From DATKFM01 sp963810485 (GTDB lineage: Bacteria; Pseudomonadota; Alphaproteobacteria; Dongiales; Dongiaceae), in contig CAWENQ010000003.1 in the NCBI GenBank assembly GCA_963810485.1, forward strand, positions 124,001 through 188,000: a stretch of DNA of 64,000 nt, read 5' to 3'. Each line of letters starts with the position of its first letter. Positions within the stretch are counted from its first letter, which is position 1. The position numbers and the translations under genes are program-made. Below the pieces are notes generated by a model. It saw only the letters and a program-made list of their open reading frames with translations. It was not told the origin of the DNA and ran no database searches. This document shows positions 58,018 to 64,000 of the stretch, one piece after another.

Positions 58018-58995
58018 CTACTGCAGCCGCGGGCCTTTGAGGAACTTCTGCCGGTCGGCGGAGGCGACCTTGACCTCCATGGCCCGGCCGTCGCGGTAGA
58101 CCAGCAGCGGCACCTCGACCCCGGCGTCGCCCAGCGACCATATGCGCCGCCATAGCTCGGCCAGGTCGTGAACCTCTTCGCCGGCCACGGAGAGCACGAT
58201 ATCGCCGGTCTTCAGCCTTGCCGCCTTGGCCGGCGCATTGCTGGCGAGTCCGGCCACCACCACCCGGTCTTCCACCTCGGTGGCGTAGAGCCCGAGCCAT
58301 GGCCGCGGTGGGCGGATGGCACGCCCGCGGGTCATCATGTCCTCCTGGATCGGCCGCAGCAGGTCGATCGGCACATACATGTTGATATCCTCGGCCCGGC
58401 CGCCCCGGCCGGCGCGCTGGAGTTGGAGCGAGCCGATGCCCAGGAGGTCGCCACCGGCGCCGATCAGTGCGCTGCCGCCCCAGAGGGGATGCGCCGGCCC
58501 GGTGAACAGCGCCTCGTCCAGGACATATTCCCAGTAGCCGGCGAACTCCTGCTTGGCGAGGAGGCGCGCCGCCACCGAATGAGCCCGCCCGCCGGCGCCC
58601 GCGGCTATCACGGGATCGCCCACGCCGGCCGATGCGGTGCTGCCCATCGGCAGGGCCGGCAGATCGAGGCGCGCCAGCGCCTGCACCATGCCGAAGCCGG
58701 TCTCCGCGTCATAGGCCAGCACATGGCCGGGCACCAGCCGGCCGTCGGCGAGATGGATCCACACCAACTCGGCCTCGACGATCAGATAGCCTATCGTCAG
58801 GATGACGCCGTCGCTGCGGATCACCACACCGTTACCGGCACGCTCTGTGCCCAGCACCTCGGCGGTAAAGGCGTCGTCGGGAATGTTGGCGCGGACGCTG
58901 ACGACCGCGTTCAGCGCGTGGTCGAGATCGAAGCCGTAGTCTTCCGGCTTCGGCTGCGCATCCTGCGGGATCGTCCAATCGGCGGTTGAGGACAT
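58018..58995 (-). CDS. HtrA/DegP-like protein lacking the catalytic triad (pseudoprotease), with PDZ domain
   Basis: 325 residues. The trypsin-like scaffold aligns well with HtrA (GNGVVIRSDGVILT at about 54-67, DINMYVPIDLLRPI) and a PDZ domain follows (APAKAARLKTGDIVLSVAG). The catalytic residues are missing: the His position (TNHV in HtrA) reads TIGYL at about 67-71, the Asp position (SDIAL) reads TGFGM at about 99-103, and the Ser position (GNSGG) reads LWGGS at about 171-175. There is no signal peptide. It probably acts as a binding or scaffold protein rather than a protease. Partners unknown. Confidence 0.83.
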   Translation of the reverse strand: MSSTADWTIPQDAQPKPEDYGFDLDHALNAVVSVRANIPDDAFTAEVLGTERAGNGVVIRSDGVILTIGYLIVEAELVWIHLADGRLVPGHVLAYDAETGFGMVQALARLDLPALPMGSTASAGVGDPVIAAGAGGRAHSVAARLLAKQEFAGYWEYVLDEALFTGPAHPLWGGSALIGAGGDLLGIGSLQLQRAGRGGRAEDINMYVPIDLLRPIQEDMMTRGRAIRPPRPWLGLYATEVEDRVVVAGLASNAPAKAARLKTGDIVLSVAGEEVHDLAELWRRIWSLGDAGVEVPLLVYRDGRAMEVKVASADRQKFLKGPRLQ

Positions 58996-59214
58996 CGCAA
59001 ATCTCCGTGACCAGGTATTTTACCGCGGCGCGCGGCCGGGCGCGATGCGGAACTTATGCCGCTAGCGCCATGCGTCTTCTGCATATCCCGGCAGACATTT
59101 TGCCGGGGCGCCGCGGTCTTGAAATGGGTCACGCTATCTGACGTAATGCGCGCCCGCTCCGCCGATATATGCGTTGCCCGGCGCCGGAGTTAAAGACACG
59201 GCAGGCATTTTCTG

Positions 59215-59805
59215 ATGTACGATTTCATCGGCCCGCTTTTCGTCTTCGCCTTCGCCACCAGCTTCACGCCGGGGCCGAACGTGGTGATGCTCGCGGCGTC
59301 GGGCGCGAACTACGGCTTCCGCAGCACCATCCCGCACATAACCGGCATTTCCGTGGGATTTCCGGTGATGGTCATCGCCATAGGCCTGGGCCTGAAAGCG
59401 GTGTTCGTGGCGATACCTGAATTGCAGACGATCCTGAAGTTCGCCGGCGGCGCCTATCTGCTCTATCTCGCCTGGCGCATCGCCAATGCCGGGCGGCCCG
59501 ATGCGAAGGGTGGGGCGCGACGGCCGATGAACTTCCTGGAAGCGGCGGCCTTCCAGTGGGTCAATCCGAAGGGCTGGATGATGGCCGTGGCCGCCATCAG
59601 CACCTATACCCCCGGCAGGGACAATGTGGCGGAAACGCTAATCGTGGCTGCGGTGTTTGCCCTGCTGGCCTGGCCGAGCTGTGCCTTCTGGGTCAGCGTC
59701 GGCGTAGCGGTGCGGCTGTTCGCCTCGGACCGGGCGATGCGCATCTTCAACCTGACCATGGCGGCGCTGCTGGTGGCGTCGCTGGCCCTGGCGTTCTGGG
59801 AATAG
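59215..59805 (+). CDS. LysE-family amino-acid exporter
   Basis: 196 residues with six predicted membrane helices. The LysE/RhtB signature TSFTPGPNVVMLAASGANYGFR lies near the start (shown here as TSFTPGPNVVMLA), followed by GISVGFPVMVIAIGLGL, LKFAGGAYLLYLAW and FQWVNPKGWMMAVAAIS. Such proteins export amino acids or related metabolites by proton exchange. Between the pseudoprotease and hutI, and possibly relevant to amino-acid overflow, but the substrate is not predictable. Confidence 0.9.
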   Translation: MYDFIGPLFVFAFATSFTPGPNVVMLAASGANYGFRSTIPHITGISVGFPVMVIAIGLGLKAVFVAIPELQTILKFAGGAYLLYLAWRIANAGRPDAKGGARRPMNFLEAAAFQWVNPKGWMMAVAAISTYTPGRDNVAETLIVAAVFALLAWPSCAFWVSVGVAVRLFASDRAMRIFNLTMAALLVASLALAFWE

Positions 59806-59809
59806 CGGT

Positions 59810-61060
59810 CTAGCCGGCCAGCTTGCCCACCGCCTCGCCGCCGCGGACCACGCCGGCGCAGGGGTTGAAGCCGATCCGGTAGCAGAGCTCCGCCGGCCGT
59901 TCGATGTTCCAGATGGCAAAGTCGGCGGCCTTGCCCACCGCCAGCGTGCCATGGGTTTCCGCCATGCCCAGCGCTGTTGCGGCGTGGCGTGTCACCCCCG
60001 CCAGCGCTTCCTCCGGCGTCATGCGGAACAGCGTGCAGGCCATGTTGAGCATCAACAGGATCGAGGTCACCGGGGCGCTGCCGGGATTGCTGTCGGTGGC
60101 GATGGCGATCGGCACGCCGGCCGCGCGGAACTGCGCCAGCGGCGGCAGCTTGGTCTCCCGCAGGAAGTAGAACGCGCCCGGCAGCAGCACGGCGACCGTG
60201 CCGGCCTTGGCCATCGCCGCGACGCCGGCGTCCGACGTGTACTCCAGGTGATCGGCCGACAGCGCCTTGTAGCGCGCCGCTAGCGCCGCGCCGCCGAGAT
60301 CGGAGAGCTGATCGGCATGGAGTTTCACGGGCAGCCCATGCCCGGCCGCCGCATCGAACACCCGCGCCGTCTGCTCCGGCGAAAACGCGATCTTCTCGCA
60401 GAAGGCATCGACCGCATCGGCGAGCCCTTCCTTTGCCACGACCGGCAGCATCTCCGACACGACGAGATCGATGTAGGCGTCGGCGCGGCCATCGAACTCC
60501 GCCGGCACGGTATGGGCGCCGAGGAACGTGGTCCGCACATTGACCCGGCGCCGGCCGGCGAGCGCGCGAGCCGCGCGAAGCGTCTTTGCCTCGGTTTCGG
60601 TGTTCAGGCCATAGCCGGACTTGATTTCGACCGTCGTGACGCCCTCGGCCTGCAGCGCATCGAGCCGGGGCAAGGCGGACTCGATCAGCGCCTGTTCCGT
60701 GGCGGCGCGAGTCGCAGCGACAGTGGACCGGATGCCGCCGCCGGCTCGCGCGATCTCTTCATAGGTGGCGCCGCCGAGACGCAACTCGAACTCGTGGGCG
60801 CGATTGCCGCCATAGACCAGGTGGGTGTGGCAATCGATCAGGCCGGGCGTGAGCCAGCGGCCGCGCAGGTCATGGGTGGCACGGGCCTGCTGCGCTTTAA
60901 CCGCCGGCAATTCGCGCATCGTGCCGACCCAGGCGATGCGGCCGTCCTGCACGGCGATGGCGGCCTCTTCGATCGCACCATAGGCAGCGCCGCCCGGCGC
61001 CATGGTCGCCAGACGGCAATTGATAAACAGGCTGTCCCAGGTTCCGTGCTCGGCCGCCAT
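59810..61060 (-). CDS. hutI: Imidazolonepropionase
   Basis: 416 residues. Metal site LIDCHTHLVYGGNRAHEFE near 78-96, VEIKSGYGLNTETE, TTFLGAHTVPAEF, VKLHADQLSDLGGA and ATDSNPGSAPV are all diagnostic. It opens the imidazolone ring to N-formiminoglutamate, step three of histidine breakdown. It converges on the LysE gene and is divergent from the propeller-domain gene. hutU lies 19 kb upstream and hutF 1.5 kb downstream on the other strand. Confidence 0.95.
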   Translation of the reverse strand: MAAEHGTWDSLFINCRLATMAPGGAAYGAIEEAAIAVQDGRIAWVGTMRELPAVKAQQARATHDLRGRWLTPGLIDCHTHLVYGGNRAHEFELRLGGATYEEIARAGGGIRSTVAATRAATEQALIESALPRLDALQAEGVTTVEIKSGYGLNTETEAKTLRAARALAGRRRVNVRTTFLGAHTVPAEFDGRADAYIDLVVSEMLPVVAKEGLADAVDAFCEKIAFSPEQTARVFDAAAGHGLPVKLHADQLSDLGGAALAARYKALSADHLEYTSDAGVAAMAKAGTVAVLLPGAFYFLRETKLPPLAQFRAAGVPIAIATDSNPGSAPVTSILLMLNMACTLFRMTPEEALAGVTRHAATALGMAETHGTLAVGKAADFAIWNIERPAELCYRIGFNPCAGVVRGGEAVGKLAG

Positions 61061-61176
61061 TTTGCTTTCTCGTCCGTTCTTGTTGAGCCGATGTTTGCTG
61101 GAGTGACTCCCATCTCCTATTGTTGCGCTGCCAGGGCGTCAACCGGTCGTGGCGGCGAAACAGTCGGAAAACGCGA

Positions 61177-62511
61177 ATGAACAGATCCTCGCGGAAGCGG
61201 GCGCTACTGTGGGCGATCATCGGCTCCTTCGCCATCTATTTCATCCCGATCGTCGGTCCCCATAGCATCATATTCTCAGGCTTGATGCTCTTGGAGGAAC
61301 TTACCGGCAGTCATGACCGCGAGGTTCTCTGGCGCGTCCTTGACGTCGGCCTCGCCGTGTTCTTGCAGGCTCTGTTTGCAGCTCTGCTGTACCTTCTGAT
61401 CCGTGGGCGGCGATGGTGGGGCTGGCTGCTGCTGGTGCCGGCGCTGCCCGTGCTCTTCTTTGCGCAGTTGTTTGGCTATCAACTCCTGATACCCACGCTG
61501 TTCCTCGTCGAATCCGATCCGGCGCCCGAAACCGGCGATTGGCCGCGCATCTGCGAGCTGGAGGGCCAATGGCTCGATGGCACCGGCGCATCGGCGGACC
61601 TGGCGATGGAACGGGCCGGAGAGGTCTGGCTGATGGCGGCGGAGGCGCGGCGCTTCTCGATCCTGCGAATGCCCGATTGCCGATTGCAGCCGATTGCAAT
61701 TCCCGCAATTGAAGCGGGGGGCGGCATCGGCCAGGTTCGGCCGGGCGGCGGTGCCCTTTACCAGATCTACGACAAGGCAACGCAGAAAACAGAACTCTAT
61801 GTCCTGCCTGCGGGCGCACCCAACCCAATTCATCCGTCACCGCCTGCCGACTTGCCCTACTGGAATCCGATTTTGACCGGCGAAGGCGCGGAATTGGCAT
61901 GGCTTGAGAATGTGCAGAGCGGGAACAGTGTCGATGCCGTTGTCCGCCTTCGACCGGCCGGCGGCGGCGCAGAGCGAACGGTTTCACTGCCGAAGGGGCA
62001 GCAATATCAGCTTCTCGCGCTCGACGATCTCAGCGGCGACCTTCTGCTATCGTACTATCCCAACGGCATGATCGGTGTCGGCCCGAACGGTGCGGTGCGG
62101 TGGGGGCCGTTCACCGCCGACGGCCTCGTCAGCATCGGCGCCAATCTGCGCCGCGTCGGCGATGGCTGGATCGCCTGGGACTCCTATCGCGACGAGGGCC
62201 GGTACCGTATCGTCTGGTCGCTGCCGGCGGGAAGCGGCTCACGCGAAATCCCCAAGGGCCGCAGCATCACCGCCTTGTCGGTCAGCCCCGACGGCGCACT
62301 GGTTGCGGTCAGCACGTCACCGAGCGTTTCCCTGGGCAACATCGCCGACGCGGTTTTTGTCTATAAGGCAGCCGATGGCAGCGAAATCTATCGGCGGACC
62401 CTGCCGACCTATTCGCGTTCCAATGTGCAGTTCATTGGCAACGACTATCTGGCCATGTATGAGTTCGAAGATGAGAAAAGCCGGGTTGTCGTGCTGCAGG
62501 TCGTGCGCTGA
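61177..62511 (+). CDS. Membrane protein with C-terminal beta-propeller-like domain
   Basis: 444 residues from the ATG at 61177 (MNRSSRKRALL). Three N-terminal membrane helices (ALLWAIIGSFAIYFIPIVG, VFLQALFAALLYLLIRG, LLLVPALPVLFFAQLFGYQ) are followed by about 310 residues of short beta strands with WD-like spacing (YQLLALDDLSGDLLLSYY, ITALSVSPDGALVAVST). This suggests a periplasmic propeller held to the inner membrane. Unknown role. A longer frame from 61120 lacks a good start. Confidence 0.65.
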   Translation: MNRSSRKRALLWAIIGSFAIYFIPIVGPHSIIFSGLMLLEELTGSHDREVLWRVLDVGLAVFLQALFAALLYLLIRGRRWWGWLLLVPALPVLFFAQLFGYQLLIPTLFLVESDPAPETGDWPRICELEGQWLDGTGASADLAMERAGEVWLMAAEARRFSILRMPDCRLQPIAIPAIEAGGGIGQVRPGGGALYQIYDKATQKTELYVLPAGAPNPIHPSPPADLPYWNPILTGEGAELAWLENVQSGNSVDAVVRLRPAGGGAERTVSLPKGQQYQLLALDDLSGDLLLSYYPNGMIGVGPNGAVRWGPFTADGLVSIGANLRRVGDGWIAWDSYRDEGRYRIVWSLPAGSGSREIPKGRSITALSVSPDGALVAVSTSPSVSLGNIADAVFVYKAADGSEIYRRTLPTYSRSNVQFIGNDYLAMYEFEDEKSRVVVLQVVR

Positions 62512-62563
62512 CAAGACCGGCCGTGATGCATGATTGGATGAGACTTTCCGGATTCAAGACAAT

Positions 62564-63964
62564 ATGACCTTGCAGACTCTCTTTGCCGAAACGGCGCTTC
62601 TTCCCGATGGCTGGGCCAGCAATGTGCTGTTCGAGATCGACGGCGCGGGCACGCTTATCAATGTGATGCCGAACGCGGCGGCCCATGCCGAGAGCTGCTA
62701 TCCCTATCGCGCCAAAGGCCCGGTCATTCCGGGCATGCCGAATTTGCATTCCCACGCCTTCCAGCGGGCGATGGCGGGACTGACAGAGCAGGCGGGCCAG
62801 ACAGGTGCGGCTGGTGACGACAGCTTCTGGACCTGGCGCCAGGTGATGTATGGGTTCGTTGGCCGCATCACGCCGCCGCAGCTCCAGGCGATCGCCGCGC
62901 AACTCTATGTCGAGATGCTGAAGAGCGGCTATACCGCGGTTGGTGAATTCCATTATGTGCATCACGATGTCGACGGCCGGCCCTTTGCCGACTATGCCGA
63001 GCTGTCGGAGCAGATCATCGCGGCGTCACGCACAACCGGCATCGGCCTGACCCATCTGCCAGTGCTCTATGGCTGCGGCGGATTCGGCGGCAAGCCGGCC
63101 GGCAGCGGGCAGCGGCGCTTCCTCAACGATCCCCAGGCGTTTCTCCGGCTGCTGAACCGCCTGATTCAGCGCCATGGTAACGATCCGCAGATCCGCTTCG
63201 GAATCGCGCCCCATTCCCTGCGCGCGGTGACGCCGCAGATGCTGGCCGAGACCTTGAACGGCCTGGATCAGATGGATGCAGCGGCGCCCATCCACATCCA
63301 TATCGCCGAGCAGGTGAAGGAAGTGGAGGATTGCCTCGCCTGGAGCAACCAGCGCCCAGTGGAATGGCTGCTGAACAATCACGCGCTTAATCCCCGCTGG
63401 TGCCTGGTGCATGCCACACATATGACTGAGGGCGAGACGGGCCGGCTGGCGCGCAGCGGCGCCGTGGCGGGACTCTGCCCCACGACCGAGGGCAATCTGG
63501 GCGACGGTTTTTTCAACGCCGTGCAATATCTCGGCGCCGGCGGCGCCATCGGCATCGGTTCCGACAGCCATATCTCCGTTAGTCCGGTGGAGGAGCTGCG
63601 CTGGCTGGAATATGGGCAGCGCATGCTGCACCGGAAGCGCAATGTCTTGGCGAACGGCTCGCCCCATGTGGGTGCCATGCTCTACAAGACGGCCCTCGCC
63701 GGCGGTGCGGTGGCGCTCGGCCGTCCGATCGGCAAACTGGCGGCAGGCTGCCGCGCGGATTTGGTCGTGCTCGACTCCGAGAAGCCCGGCTTGGTCGACC
63801 GCAACGGTGATATCCTGTTGGACTCCGCCATCTTCGCCGGTAACGAGAACCCGGTGCGCGATGTCATGGTCGGCGGGCGCTGGATGGTGGAGGAGGGGCA
63901 TCACCGCGCCGAACATGCGGTGCTCGCGCGCTACCGCACCACGCTGCGCGAGCTGATCGGTTAG
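62564..63964 (+). CDS. hutF: Formimidoylglutamate deiminase
   Basis: 466 residues from the ATG at 62564 (MTLQTLFAETALLPDGW). Amidohydrolase metal ligands: PNLHSHAFQRAMAG (about 69-82), GEFHYVHHDVDG, HIHIAEQ and GIGSDSHISVSPVEELRWLE with the catalytic Asp. It removes ammonia from N-formiminoglutamate, giving N-formylglutamate, the substrate of HutG. With HutG present, this organism uses the five-step route rather than HutE or formiminotransferase. 52 bases after the propeller gene. Confidence 0.95.
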   Translation: MTLQTLFAETALLPDGWASNVLFEIDGAGTLINVMPNAAAHAESCYPYRAKGPVIPGMPNLHSHAFQRAMAGLTEQAGQTGAAGDDSFWTWRQVMYGFVGRITPPQLQAIAAQLYVEMLKSGYTAVGEFHYVHHDVDGRPFADYAELSEQIIAASRTTGIGLTHLPVLYGCGGFGGKPAGSGQRRFLNDPQAFLRLLNRLIQRHGNDPQIRFGIAPHSLRAVTPQMLAETLNGLDQMDAAAPIHIHIAEQVKEVEDCLAWSNQRPVEWLLNNHALNPRWCLVHATHMTEGETGRLARSGAVAGLCPTTEGNLGDGFFNAVQYLGAGGAIGIGSDSHISVSPVEELRWLEYGQRMLHRKRNVLANGSPHVGAMLYKTALAGGAVALGRPIGKLAAGCRADLVVLDSEKPGLVDRNGDILLDSAIFAGNENPVRDVMVGGRWMVEEGHHRAEHAVLARYRTTLRELIG

Positions 63965-64000
63965 GGCGGCATCGCGACCGGCATGACCGCTTCCAGTTCC

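Overview
This window is chromosomal DNA from a GC-rich Gram-negative bacterium, most likely an alphaproteobacterium of the Rhodospirillales kind. The evidence is the gene content: heterotetrameric sarcosine oxidase beside a GlxA/GbdR-type regulator, a non-pyrrolysine MttB-like protein, the five-step histidine pathway (HutF plus HutG), LysE-type exporters, and a Pal-like lipoprotein with Tat substrates that imply an outer membrane. The order assignment is an inference. I found no rRNA, tRNA, CRISPR array, transposase or phage gene.

Layout. 1-7.1 kb: partial SDR protein, DUF937 protein flanked by two copies of a 29-bp palindrome, dimethylglycine-dehydrogenase-like flavoprotein, two small unknowns, Pal-like lipoprotein, nitronate monooxygenase. 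7.2-9.7 kb: an operon of three secreted paralogues of unknown function. 10.1-11.7 kb: an MttB-like methyltransferase gene with many extra bases. 11.9-14.9 kb: FecR-domain protein, polytopic membrane protein, metallo-beta-lactamase-fold hydrolase. 15.0-19.2 kb: a ParA-PilZ fusion, a second ParA, a ribbon-helix-helix partner and a PAS-like protein, ending in a clear terminator. 19.3-24.1 kb: hairpin-rich repeats, then a giant Trp-patterned coiled-coil protein. 24.6-31.1 kb: soxBDAG with a divergent regulator. 31.2-36.6 kb: adenylate cyclase, HD-domain protein, PLP dehydratase, ferredoxin-like protein, glutamine amidotransferase. 36.7-43.6 kb: secreted proteins, Tat-exported aldo/keto reductase, hutU, EEP nuclease, PhyH dioxygenase, cytochrome c. 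43.7-47.6 kb: membrane patatin and hutG. 47.9-52.3 kb: a sugar-type ABC importer with many extra bases. 52.6-56.4 kb: secreted and outer-membrane proteins. 56.7-64 kb: amidohydrolase, HtrA-like pseudoprotease, LysE exporter, hutI, membrane propeller protein, hutF.

Two metabolic themes recur. One is N-methyl amine breakdown: MttB-like, dimethylglycine dehydrogenase-like, sarcosine oxidase and a GbdR-like regulator would take betaine-type compounds to glycine. The other is histidine breakdown: hutU, hutI, hutF and hutG are all present, but scattered over 25 kb on both strands among unrelated genes.

The two most unusual biological features are the ParA-PilZ/ParA/RHH/PAS cluster facing a 1431-residue protein built on a 15-residue Trp repeat, and the three-gene family at 7.2-9.7 kb. 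A separate technical oddity is that almost every apparent frameshift (33 counted) is one extra base that can be placed between two intact codons. These are concentrated in the MttB-like gene and the ABC importer, so those genes are annotated here as single CDSs spanning the shifts.
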